DNA from: Methylomarinum sp. Ch1-1
GTDB taxonomy: Bacteria; Pseudomonadota; Gammaproteobacteria; Methylococcales; Methylomonadaceae
Reading direction: 5' to 3'
Assembly (NCBI RefSeq): GCF_030717995.2
Contig: NZ_CP157744.1
Span: 62,001-126,000 of the forward strand
DNA length: 64,000 bases
A program made the position numbers and the translations under genes. Within the stretch, counting starts at the first letter, position 1; each line of letters opens with the position of its first letter. Positions 24,829 through 34,658 of this stretch are shown in pieces. The notes under the pieces were generated by a model. It saw only the letters and a list, made by a program, of their open reading frames with translations. It had not been told where the DNA came from and made no database searches.

Positions 24829-25590
24829 TCAATATTTTTTGTGTATTTGATTGCCTTCTGTGAACAGAATAGCGTTTGAATCTGGATAGGCCGAGCAAAG
24901 TGTTTCATACCACCAGGGTGTTTCTTCGAGTAGGGCGTGATGGTCTTTCAATCCATTATTGCCAGAGACATGAATTTCCAGGCACTTGTCTGAGTGAATG
25001 AGTTCGGACAACAAGCTCAATTCTTGTTTTTTCTCCCTGTGCACAACAATGTTTAAGTGCGACAAGTCCAGGGCATAATAAGCGCCGCTATTCAGCAACC
25101 ACAGATAATCCGCCCATGCACCTATCGCATACCCGGGATACATTCCTTCAATACCGACCGGAACACCAAACAGATCTGTTAATCGGTTACTGTTCTCGAG
25201 CAATTGTAATAATGAATCTTTTCGACCGGGATGTAGTGTATAGGGTTGGCCACACAAACTATGGTTAATGCGTGAGAGGGCTTGATAATAGAGTAGGGCG
25301 TCACCCTCGATATCGCCCAGAGTTCGCCCTGAACGCTTATGCCCTGGAATTCTGACATTCGCATGCAGTCGAAATCGGGTGTTTGGAAATGTCGTTCTAA
25401 GCTGGTCGATAACTTCATCGGTTAGTACACCAAAATTTTGAGGACAAAGCTGACAATGGTCTAGCTTAATTTCTCCCCATAGAGGCTCCGATGTCGACGC
25501 TAATTGTTCCACTGCTTGTAGGAATCGCATTCCGGGGTAACTGGCCGAGGAACCATTCGGATACAGCTTAATTTGTTGGGTTGTTCGCAT
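24829..25590 (-). CDS. xylose-isomerase-like TIM-barrel protein
   Basis: 253 residues resembling the sugar phosphate isomerase/AP endonuclease TIM-barrel superfamily. The pattern of strand ends with metal-type residues is visible: HANVRIPGHKR, YTLHPGRKDS, VGIEGMYPGY, YALDLSHLNIVVHR, EIHVSGNNGLKDHH and ILFTEGN. A His/Glu/Asp/His/Glu set spread over strand ends suits this fold. The substrate is unknown. It could act on a sugar, a nucleotide or damaged DNA. It belongs to a minus-strand cluster of unknown genes. Confidence 0.55.
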   Translation of the reverse strand: MRTTQQIKLYPNGSSASYPGMRFLQAVEQLASTSEPLWGEIKLDHCQLCPQNFGVLTDEVIDQLRTTFPNTRFRLHANVRIPGHKRSGRTLGDIEGDALLYYQALSRINHSLCGQPYTLHPGRKDSLLQLLENSNRLTDLFGVPVGIEGMYPGYAIGAWADYLWLLNSGAYYALDLSHLNIVVHREKKQELSLLSELIHSDKCLEIHVSGNNGLKDHHALLEETPWWYETLCSAYPDSNAILFTEGNQIHKKY

Positions 25591-25647
25591 GATAAGTTTA
25601 GCCCACCCTTCAAGCCTTCAATTTCTCTGAATTCATATGCCTTCTCG

Positions 25648-27142
25648 CTAAATAGCCATTTCAAGCGAATCCTCCGGTTCATCATCGGCTGGCCCCGGTC
25701 GCATTTTGCAGTTTTCTGGATTCGCGCCAGCAGCAATTAACATGTCTGCAATTTCTTGGTTTTTCCTTACGTAAGCAGTATCGAGTGGTGTTATCGGGGG
25801 GGCGTATGGAACAAGGTGAGTTGATTCCAGGTTCGGGGATCGCTTCAGCAATCTTTTTACTGCTTTGCTGTTATCTTTTTCTATGCTATCGACCAACTTG
25901 GCTTCGAGTACCGAGCATCTCTTTAACTGAGTTTGTTTAACGCCTTTGTACTCGGTGTGACGATCAATAGTGCCCGAAAGATGAATAAGGACATCTTTTT
26001 CTACTAACAAAGGATTTCCGGAACAAAACCAAGTCAGCTGATTGTGTTTCTGGTCTTCGAACTGATACAGTATTTTGTCGCCGTACTCGTCTCCTGGAAC
26101 AATTCGTGTTCCTATTATTTTGACCGGGTAATCCGATAGTTTTTCACCATCTTTTCCAATAAATTCAGATTTACCGCCATGCTTTTCTCTATTTACTTTT
26201 TCAAGATAGCGGTCGTAAATAATAATGCCGGCGGCCACGACCCCGATATTTTTATGATTTACATGCCCCGATTCGGCAAAATTCAGGAGATTGTGCATAA
26301 ATGTAGTATTGCCTGATCGAACATAATCTGATGTCCTTAGCCATTCCAATACCGTTTCCGCCCTCTCAATATCCTGTTCAATCGGGATGATTTTCCGAAG
26401 TGGATTTCTACTAAATTGTGATTTTATGATCAGTGACGTGCTCGGCAGGGGAGGGTAGTATTCCTCAGCCTGGACCACCGACATGTAGCCATTTTCGCGG
26501 ATCTCTGCCGCGGCCAGCGCAAGCACCGTCGAAATGCGAATCAATGCACACTCATCATCGCCTGACATGCTGCTTGGCATTTCTTCAAGATCTTCAAGCT
26601 CGTCTCGAACAAAATAGAGTAATTCACTATATGCTGCGATCGATGCTGGACTGCTATTTGGAAAAAAATCAGCAAGACAGGATGAGCCAATCTGCAGAAT
26701 TCGGCCATCCTCCAAATTTTCAATTAAGAATGTTTTTTTTCTGTTACGTTGAGTATTGCAATGTTCGCACTCATCTGGGCAATCCTCACTTTTAAATTTT
26801 TCTGAAATCTCTTTCCTGTCATGAGCATGAATGATTGGCCGGCCAATGCCTTCAATACGTTCCAGGATGGCGATAAATCCCCAGCCTTCAATGCGGGGCG
26901 CTTCGCCTGTTACTGTTACGAGATGCACTTCCACGCTTATTTTTTTTGAATACGCAAAACTACCAGTCTGGAGGCCTATTAACTTTGACTGTTGTCGTCC
27001 CGTTATCTTTCCATTCAATATTAGGACAATTCAAACGCTTAGCCTTTTTTTGAATGGCCGCCATACGCCGTTTAAACGCTTCAAAATTAGTCGACGGAAT
27101 TTTAAATTGAGTACGAACTTTCCAATCATTTTCTTCGGTCAT
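25648..27142 (-). pseudogene. zinc-finger/ankyrin hypothetical protein with a frameshift near its 5' end
   Basis: Two frames make up one gene. The first starts at 27142 (AGGTAA upstream, 6 nt after the previous stop) and encodes WKVRTQFKIPSTNFEAFKRR, ending at a TAG near 26963. The second runs to 25648 and has no start codon with a ribosome-binding site. It carries a four-cysteine motif (CPDECEHCNTQRNRKK, then GSSCLADFF ~110-117), an OB-like middle with FCSG, and a C-terminal ankyrin repeat (ITPLDTAYVRKNQEIADMLI). Small-phage and plasmid proteins of this kind start with the first block. A one-base change between 26963 and 27018 would reunite them. Sequencing error, pseudogene and recoding cannot be distinguished. 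Confidence 0.6.
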
Positions 27143-27148
27143 AACTTA

Positions 27149-27784
27149 TTACCTTAAACAGAAGCTTGTTTCGTCGTCCTTGCCGTCATCATTGGTAATT
27201 TCAATGGATTTAGACCTGTTATGCTGGCTTGCTATTTCAAATTCTGGTGTCCAGCGCCATGTGGGATCAAGACCTCGCACACTACTGATTTCCAGCATGC
27301 GACGAGCAGCAATATCGTAAGTTGATATCGATGCCTCAGGAGAAGCAAGACGGTCCATGCCGATCATAACCGGATTGCCAAAATAAACTTCCCGGGTTAA
27401 TAACGCCCAGGCACTAGGCCGCGTTTTATTATCCTCACTCGTTCTAAGCGAGCAATTGCTCAAGCAATTCCCGACATAATCACGCAATCTCTGATTAGAC
27501 AAACGAATAACATCGACATCTAAACGCTCATTTTGCGTAAACTTATTCGCGCCTAGCCTCTTAGCAACCTCGGGCGCCACATTGGTAACCAAGGCGATAT
27601 CGTAATTCATAATGCGTAAATCAAAGCGCTCCGGCTGATCGGTCCTCGCTTGCCGGCAGAGGCGCAATATTTCTTGCGCTAACCAGCGATCGGGTAGGGC
27701 AAAGATACGGATCATTTCTGCCTGGCTCCACTTCCTTCGTTCCTTTGCTTTAGGGGAAAGGGGCCATAGCTGCTTGAATGTCAT
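27149..27784 (-). CDS. hypothetical protein
   Basis: 211 residues, basic N-terminus (SPKAKERRKWSQAEMIRI). Unknown family. AGGA upstream of the ATG at 27784. Its stop is 6 bp before the start of the next gene, so these are co-transcribed. No membrane segment or signal. Confidence 0.68.
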   Translation of the reverse strand: MTFKQLWPLSPKAKERRKWSQAEMIRIFALPDRWLAQEILRLCRQARTDQPERFDLRIMNYDIALVTNVAPEVAKRLGANKFTQNERLDVDVIRLSNQRLRDYVGNCLSNCSLRTSEDNKTRPSAWALLTREVYFGNPVMIGMDRLASPEASISTYDIAARRMLEISSVRGLDPTWRWTPEFEIASQHNRSKSIEITNDDGKDDETSFCLR

Positions 27785-27808
27785 TTAATATCCTCGAGAA
27801 TCCACTAT

Positions 27809-28222
27809 TTATGGCGCAAGCTTTTCGAGCTTGTCCAAAGTTAGGTCTTCATGAAAATTGCGGATTGTAATGTCCAAATCTATAGCCGCTTGACTAACCG
27901 ATTCGCAATGAATACTGGCTTCAGAAATGGAGCCGTCGCCTTGTGGGATTTCATAGAGTTCATTATCGTCTGCCGTTTCACTGTCGTAGTCCACCACATA
28001 AACATCGATAGGATGATCGTCATGTGAAACCACCGCGGTCACCAGCCCACCTTCTAGGGTTATTGCGACTTGTTTGGGAATTGAAGCATTTTCCAGCGCA
28101 GAAAGAAGCTCTAAAGTATTTTTATAACGATTGTCTTGTAAGGCTGTATTAGGCAGTTCCTTTAAAGCCTTAATAACATCAGGCAATAACTCGAGAATAG
28201 ACCGGGTATCTTTTGAGCTCAT
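27809..28222 (-). CDS. hypothetical acidic protein
   Basis: 137 residues, strongly acidic (VDYDSETADDNELYEIPQGD). GGAGA precedes the ATG. Operon member, 24 bp before the next gene. Unknown function. Confidence 0.65.
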   Translation of the reverse strand: MSSKDTRSILELLPDVIKALKELPNTALQDNRYKNTLELLSALENASIPKQVAITLEGGLVTAVVSHDDHPIDVYVVDYDSETADDNELYEIPQGDGSISEASIHCESVSQAAIDLDITIRNFHEDLTLDKLEKLAP

Positions 28223-28380
28223 TAATAGGTCTCCAAAATATTATTTATAAATATGTTACAACACAATTTGTTATACAAACAAAAACTAGAGGTTAGGCTC
28301 AAAAACGTCGCCGGCGGATCAATAAGAATCCGTGCTTATCTTCAATGCATACTGGAAATTGAAGAGTTCATATCTCTTCA

Positions 28381-28713
28381 TTACGATGCAGAATCTTGCG
28401 CTGATTTAAGACTTGGAACTGAAAAGTCAGCTCTCGAAAACCAGCATTTTCCATCGCCACTATCAACTGTGATTAACTCAAGTGTTTCTAGCGCCCTTAC
28501 ATGAACTTCATGCAAACGCACCTCCCAGGTAAGAACACCAGGCGGCTTTAGCCAATATGCCGGTGTCGGACCTTCAATATGCGTTTTGTTGAACCCTATT
28601 TGCTTAATTTCACAACCAGCTTTTAAGTACGCGATAATTTCCTTTGGTGACTCTATATATCCGTATTTTGTATTTGGTTTAGCTAATTTCCCTTCACAAT
28701 CTGTAGTGTTCAT
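28381..28713 (-). CDS. hypothetical protein
   Basis: 110 residues from the ATG at 28713, chosen because GAGG lies 6 nt upstream; an ATG at 28737 is less well placed. The sequence YWLKPPGVLTWEVRLHEVHV looks like a folded beta domain. Unknown family. Confidence 0.62.
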   Translation of the reverse strand: MNTTDCEGKLAKPNTKYGYIESPKEIIAYLKAGCEIKQIGFNKTHIEGPTPAYWLKPPGVLTWEVRLHEVHVRALETLELITVDSGDGKCWFSRADFSVPSLKSAQDSAS

Positions 28714-28814
28714 TTTCAACCTCAAATTGCGTTTCATGCACTGAAAAACTTCAGGTCAAAAAACAGTGTTTCTACCGTAAATTACGGATACCCCTAAAAT
28801 TTAGTGGAACCGGG

Positions 28815-30260
28815 CTAGCTGACTGCTTGCGACACCGATTGTTTTGCAACATCGATATCTAATTGGCCGGCTGTTTCAAATAAATATTCGCGCAACCTAG
28901 ATAAAACGTCATGATCTTTACCGGATGCCGACACCAAGTGCTCATCGATCTTGTCAATCAACTGATGAATCGACAGGTCATCATTCAGTGGTTTTATCGC
29001 CCGATTTCGACAATGCTCGCGCCAACGGTTTTGTTCCTGATCGGTTAGGCTCTCTGGATGGTTTCTGGCTTTAAACCGGAACCACAACTCATCTAACCTA
29101 GGATCATTAAAGACAGGGGATTCCTTGGCAATGTCTGCCCCCGACAGATCACGTAAATTGTTCATGGTGCACCGGTCTTCATTGTCAAAAAAGTTGCCGC
29201 CATAAAGCATCCCATCAACATCGCCGACCTCTGTTGGATCAGAAAGGAAGGCGTCACGCAACACTGCCAAATCCAGGCTTTGCACAATCGCTTGTTGGGC
29301 TTTGAGTTGAGCAAGCTCTGACCTTAAATTAAGCCGGTCAATATCTTCTCCCCTTAATGCTGGCGCGGAAAATAGAGCAGGGCACTTATTGGTTTGAATA
29401 AGCATAACAGGCAAGCGTCCGTCGCCTTTTTTATTAAAAACTCGCTGACTTATTGACTCAGAATCTAACCCTTGTAGCGCCGAAACGTCTTCACTCATAT
29501 TGATCGCTATGACTGCGTTTTTATTGGTTGGATGACGCGCCACTGGCATTATTAAAGCGGCATTATAATTTTCCTTGCCATAATAAGGTGAGATATGAAG
29601 AACGACTTGGTTTAATTTGAGTCGGTTCTGCACAGCTGATTTATTACGTAGCGACCAGACATATTCATATAGCTTAGGATTGGTGTTCTTAAAAAGCCTT
29701 GCTAGCTCGATCAAGGCGCGAACGTCAGCTAATGCGTCATGAGCATCCAAATGCTGAATGCCATTGGCTGGCGCCAACCGATCAAGTTTAACAGTGACCC
29801 GGCCTTCCTCATCTACCGGCCAATTGATGCCTTCGGGTCTCATCGCTGCGAATGCCCGGGTTACATTAATGAAATCCCAGCGTGAATTGCCATTTCGCCA
29901 TTCGCGCTCATAGGGATCGAAGAAATTACGATAAAAGCCGTGCCGGCTCAATTCATCATCGAAAGCCAGGTTATTATAACCAACCGATGTTGTACCGGGC
30001 TCCATCATTTCATGATGAATACCCCTGAAAAATTCAACTTCCGTCAGACCTTCCTTTTTGGCAAGTTGCGGAGATATCCCGGTAATTAAACAAGCCTCCA
30101 TGCTAGGCAATCGGTCAATATTCGGCTTGCAATAAACGCTAACAGGGTCACCAATAATATTGAGATCCAGGTCAGTCCGGATCGCGGCAAATTGAGAGGG
30201 GCGGTCAAAGCGAGTATTAGAGCCGAAAGTCTCGTAGTCGTGCCAAAGAATTGAATTCAT
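28815..30260 (-). CDS. sbcB: exonuclease I (SbcB)
   Basis: 3'-5' single-strand DNA exonuclease of the DEDD superfamily, used in recombination and mismatch repair. ExoI motif WHDYETFG (6-13) holds the first acidic pair Asp8 and Glu10. ExoII is in SVGYNNLAFDDEL (~95-107) and ExoIII is HLDAHDALADVRALI (~171-185). The exonuclease I C-terminal domain follows. The 481-residue length matches the E. coli protein (475). I chose the ATG at 30260, 7 nt after GGAA, rather than the TTG at 30272. A chromosomal-type exonuclease on an element is unusual but fits its other repair genes. Confidence 0.93.
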   Translation of the reverse strand: MNSILWHDYETFGSNTRFDRPSQFAAIRTDLDLNIIGDPVSVYCKPNIDRLPSMEACLITGISPQLAKKEGLTEVEFFRGIHHEMMEPGTTSVGYNNLAFDDELSRHGFYRNFFDPYEREWRNGNSRWDFINVTRAFAAMRPEGINWPVDEEGRVTVKLDRLAPANGIQHLDAHDALADVRALIELARLFKNTNPKLYEYVWSLRNKSAVQNRLKLNQVVLHISPYYGKENYNAALIMPVARHPTNKNAVIAINMSEDVSALQGLDSESISQRVFNKKGDGRLPVMLIQTNKCPALFSAPALRGEDIDRLNLRSELAQLKAQQAIVQSLDLAVLRDAFLSDPTEVGDVDGMLYGGNFFDNEDRCTMNNLRDLSGADIAKESPVFNDPRLDELWFRFKARNHPESLTDQEQNRWREHCRNRAIKPLNDDLSIHQLIDKIDEHLVSASGKDHDVLSRLREYLFETAGQLDIDVAKQSVSQAVS

Positions 30261-30340
30261 ATTTATTTCCAAAAAGGGTTACTCGAAAAGCCAATTAAGC
30301 TACTGTTGTCATGTTCGCTCTCCGAGAGAAAGAGACCAGT

Positions 30341-30736
30341 CTATCTGAGCGAACTGTTGCGCTCAAAATCAATCAAGTCTTGTTCGCCGCCATGATCCGA
30401 GTAGGCCTGGGACCCATATTCGGGAGAAACAGGCGTCCACTCTTCAGGAGTAATTTCTCGCCCCCCATTTTTAAAGTCATTCAAAGTGGTCTGCGCAGCT
30501 CTTCGGGCTTCCTCTCTGACATCCTCGAACCAAATTGAAGGGGCGCCAGGATCATCAACAGAAGTAGGGGAGCAACCATGAAAAACCTCATGGTAGGCAA
30601 ATCTATTGCCCGAAGAATCGGTAATAATTAACAAATACATTTCGCCTATGTAAGTCTCGCCATCCTCAGTTTTACCGTATTCATGGAGATTGCACGCGAT
30701 TCCAAAGGAATAATTTGAAATGGGTCCAGAAAGCAT
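30341..30736 (-). CDS. hypothetical protein
   Basis: 131 residues, unknown family. Beta-rich first half (GEMYLLIITDSSGNRFAYHEV), helical middle (WFEDVREEARRAAQTTL). AAGGA precedes the ATG. Divergent from the 30799 gene, with a palindromic site between. Confidence 0.65.
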   Translation of the reverse strand: MLSGPISNYSFGIACNLHEYGKTEDGETYIGEMYLLIITDSSGNRFAYHEVFHGCSPTSVDDPGAPSIWFEDVREEARRAAQTTLNDFKNGGREITPEEWTPVSPEYGSQAYSDHGGEQDLIDFERNSSLR

Positions 30737-30767
30737 ATTATTGGTGTTCCTTAATAGTATTTTAATT

Positions 30768-30781
30768 ATATGATACCATAT
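30768..30781. promoter_or_regulatory. shared palindromic site between divergent genes
   Basis: ATATGATACCATAT, 32-45 nt before the minus-strand gene start at 30736 and 17-30 nt before the plus-strand start at 30799. One of the two best copies of the set, near-perfectly symmetric. Confidence 0.55.
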
Positions 30782-30798
30782 ATTTTATTTACACTTAA

Positions 30799-31080
30799 AT
30801 GATTGTCATGACACTATTTGTTGTAACTGTTTATGTGGTATTTGGTTTGTTTGTAACACTGACTATTGCTGCTTATCTGTATCGAAATAAGTGTCGATAC
30901 TGTGATAGGCCTGTATGGCGATTTCAGAGAGTCTATAGTTTGTCATGGAGCCCAGACAATCTAATTGTGATAAACAAAGGTCTCGGTACCCACAACTGCT
31001 GTCATGCTGATTGTTGTGAGTTTAGAGAGATTAGCTTTCACGAAAAACCTTTTAACGATGACGGCATTAAAGTTCTATGA
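30799..31080 (+). CDS. small membrane protein with cysteine cluster
   Basis: 93 residues. One N-terminal membrane helix (TLFVVTVYVVFGLFVTLTIA, ~5-24), then CRYCDRPVW and a later HNCCHADCCEF. The cysteines could bind a metal on the cytoplasmic side. Unknown family. An ATG at 30808 is an alternative start. Confidence 0.6.
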   Translation: MIVMTLFVVTVYVVFGLFVTLTIAAYLYRNKCRYCDRPVWRFQRVYSLSWSPDNLIVINKGLGTHNCCHADCCEFREISFHEKPFNDDGIKVL

Positions 31081-31092
31081 TCAACAAAAATG

Positions 31093-31140
31093 ACTGTGCT
31101 TTGTTATCCGGGCGACAAAAACTCTCCGGATAGTCACAGT
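31093..31140. other. two-part hairpin after the small membrane protein gene
   Basis: ACTGTG...TATCCGG pairs with CCGGATA...CACAGT (outer stem 31093-31098 with 31135-31140, inner stem 31105-31111 with 31126-31132). No T-run follows, so a classic terminator is unlikely. It may be an RNA structure at the transcript end. Confidence 0.45.
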
Positions 31141-32261
31141 GTTAAAATGTGATTGAAGCATGTGAGAGATCCGTTTTAACAATAGAAAATATTATTTTAA
31201 CCAACATAATATAGCACATATAAAAACTATTTAGTAAAGATAAGTGTAATTATCTTTACTAAATTTAACCCCGTGTTAGCCTTTAAAAACACACATACCT
31301 GGCCTGAATCAATTAGCAATGCAGACCAACTAAAGTCGGAGTGATCCCAGATGAAAGATGTGTTAAAGCACTCGCATGAAAGCTCGATAGAAACTGAAAC
31401 CAAGCAGATCAAGGTTGGGCAATGGTGTTGGTGCCTGAACAACGACAAACGATATAACAAAGACGATGAATGGCTAGGATGCATTATGCATATCGGGTCA
31501 AACTATGTTTTAGTTGAAGAACCAAGTAATGGATTTTCCAATCGCTACGAACGCATACATTTTGATAAAATCCATAAGATGCTGCGTTTTGAAGCAGATG
31601 CGGCCGCGGTTATTCGAAAAAACATTGATGAATCCCAAGAAAAGATTGCTTCTTACCTAAAAGAAATTCAAGCCATCACTGCGCGTCTTGGTGTGGATAA
31701 CCACAATAAAATCGGTTTCACCCAAAACTACGATCAGAATAATCAACAGGCCTTAGCTGTATTATCATCGACGCAGGATATTAATGCCTACAAGCAAGAC
31801 TTAATTAAAGCAAAGCGAGAAAGTTTGCCTAATTTATTTGAGAAAATCGAAGCGGAAAATAAAAACTTAGCCAAGTGGATGTCGGCTGAAACTTTGCCTT
31901 TGAAGGCCATGAGAAAAAGCTTCGATCACGCTTTAACTGATATTGATCATCGCATATTCAACGTTAGTCTCTATGCAGGATTAACCGAAACAGTGGTTCA
32001 ATGCATGGATGGTCCCGGGGCCGCCCTGAGCGATAAACTGCATGTTATGCAACGAAAGCTGTATATGGATGAGGAATGCTTACTCAATTATTCACTTGGC
32101 GGCATGCAATTTAATGATATCGATATGTTTGATCAATGGTTGTGCCAGCCCGAAAATCGCAACCGCATCCTGCCCTTCCCTCGGACCATTGTTGCAATGC
32201 AGGTCCGTAGGCACCGGAAAGAACGCGATAGTAAAGGCGTTTTCATGAATGAATTTATTAA

Positions 32262-33825
32262 CTGAAGTTTCCTAAAAACGCCTCAAGCCACCATGCGTAA
32301 CAACACCGCGACCAGCGAATTTTTCATGGGATTGGTGGGTTTATGGCAAAGCCTATCAAAATCTTCACTCAGTGAGGCTTCGGCGATGAGGCGCCGGACA
32401 TCGGAAAAGGCGAAACTCGTCCGCCCCTTGACCTTGTGCCGACGTTGCGGATCCGCTTTGATGCGATCGGCGTACATCCAGGTGACCGTGGTGGCCATCA
32501 TACAGAAATGCAGGTGGTTTATCACGGCCTGGGCATTCCGGCTCTGGCATTTTTGACTGCCAATGTCTTGCTTGAGTTCTTTAAAGCCGGACTCGATCTT
32601 CCAGCGAGCGCCATAATATTCGATGACCTGGGTGACCGACAAGTCGAGATCGGTCGTAAACAAGGCGACCCACTGGGTTTTACGAAACACCCACACGACC
32701 TTGATGGGGCATTTTAAGGTCTTCAGCATGACGGTTTTCTCAACCGCCAGTACTTCGCGTACTTTGCCATACAGGTTAACCTGATAGGCAGCAGTTTGCT
32801 GCCGGAGCGCGTGCGCTCGGTCGGTCACGGTCCCCAGACGCTGGCCGTATTTACGGGGCGTCCGCGTGTCTTGGCATCGGCGGACCGGGCGTCGGGAGCG
32901 CATAGAGCACCTGGTTGCTGCGCAATCGGGATAACAGGTGAAAACGTTCGCCTACCGTTTGGCGCACCGGCTTCCATAACCCCTGATTCCCAAACCAGCT
33001 GTCGGTGACCGCCAGCATTGGTGTCGAAGCAAAGTGACCGGCGACGGCGATTAGCAATTCCGCCGCTTGCGTGAGTTTGCTTTGAAACGGCGCGACTTGG
33101 CCTTTGATTTTGGCGGTTTCCTTTTGTTCGGCGATCATGTGACGGGGTAAGTAAAAAACGAAAGCCCAAAAACAAACAGGCCCAACGACCTTTGACCTGC
33201 TTCAGTAAGCCGATCGACACCACATTTTGCGCCCAGGGGTAACGGCTTTGATTCGCTTTGGCGGCATGATCGAAAATCGACGCGCAGCCGAAAATGTGTT
33301 GACCCACTTTGAGGTTGATAAAATCGTCCAAGCCAATCAATAAGCGGCCATCGGTCGTGGGGGACGGAATCAATCCCCACAGCGTCGTCCAAAGCCTTTC
33401 CCAGGGCAGTGTCGACGAAGCCATGAAGGTATAGAACCGCTTTTGCTTAATCTCGATCCCGAACAAAGTCTCCAAGGCCCGCCATAAATTAGACGACATC
33501 GATGAGGTAAACGGAACAATCACGGCGAGCAGCGTGTAGACAAACAAAGAAGCTCGCTCCCGTCCCAGATCAGTCTCGGAAAAATGGGCTTGGAGAGGGC
33601 GGAGAAGATCGCGTAAAATGAACATGAATGAGGCCCTTTTGTTTGTGTAATCAATGATTTAGAAACCAATATTATACTACAAAAGGCGACCTCATTCACC
33701 CATAAGCTATTGTTTTTAATGAGATTCGGCATAGCCTAACAATCAATATTAGAGCCGGCTAATGTTTAAGCTGAATATTAGCATTATCTGATATTCCTTG
33801 CCCTCAAAAAATTGGGAAACTTCAG
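32262..33825 (-). mobile_element. IS4-family insertion sequence with 8 bp target duplication
   Basis: The element is 1564 bp. Ends are inverted: CTGAAGTTTCC at 32262-32272 and GGAAACTTCAG at 33815-33825. TTTATTAA is duplicated at 32254-32261 and 33826-33833. This exact anatomy and the YREK transposase place it in IS4. Boundaries are firm because removing it restores the host reading frame. Confidence 0.92.
32283..33625 (-). pseudogene. IS4-family transposase, frameshifted
   Basis: DDE transposase of the IS4 family. The N-terminal frame (from 33625) has the first catalytic Asp in LLIGLDDFINLKVG. A second frame (to ~32851) has the second in MLAVTDSWFGNQG. A third frame (to 32283) has the YREK signature Y-x2-R-x3-E-x6-K in YYGARWKIESGFKELK. 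The frames break near 33140 and near 32890, so a full-length transposase is not read. Two breaks suggest it is a genuine defective copy rather than one sequencing slip, although programmed frameshifting is not known for IS4. All catalytic residues survive. Confidence 0.88.
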
Positions 33826-34658
33826 TTTATTAATTTTAAGCTTGAAAATCTTGATAAATTAACATTTTTGTATATCCGTAACGGGGAGCAAACTTATCGA
33901 ATTAATTGTGATCTTAGTTTTGACGATCTGATTTTTCCGGATAAAAATCGGCTAAACCTGACCGAAGCCATGATGATGAAAAAAAATCATTATTACAGCA
34001 AGGCAGACACTATGTCGGTTCACGAATACGATGAATTGGTCAAACAATATAGGCAGAACGAAGAAAAATTAAAGCAATGGAAAGCCGAAAATCCTGGGGT
34101 TCATGAATATCAGAGCCCTTATAGAAAATTGGCGGGCTCAAGCTTTTGTCCGGAAAACTGGGTGCCTTTGAACCCGGAGCATCTCTATTTTGATGACTAT
34201 CAGGCTGACCTTGCCGATCAAGTCCGTAAATACAATCGCATTGCGCTCATTATTCAGGGTTTATTCGATCGATCGCCGGCCTTACACCCTCACCTGCCCG
34301 TGCAAACGTGGGTGCATGAAAGCTTCATGCAGATGGTTGAATTAGTTTACGACGCCTCAGATGTATTGCACCATGGTGAAACTCCAGACTTTGAGGCGTA
34401 TAAAGCAAAGTGCAATGAGACAATTAATGAGGGCTCAGTATTAATTGGCCAGCATCTTTTCTGGATGAAAAAAGAGGCAGAAAAAGAATCGAGGAGAATG
34501 GATCGAGATCGACGCATTCATTCCGACTGGCGCCCTGAATTATATGAGCCGTATGGCAATCCGGGCCCAGGACTATTGGCAAAGCCTTTCAAATGGCAGT
34601 CTCGCGCACGAAATGCCATCTTTTCCTGGTATAGAGAACGCCTAGTCAGAAAGTTCAT

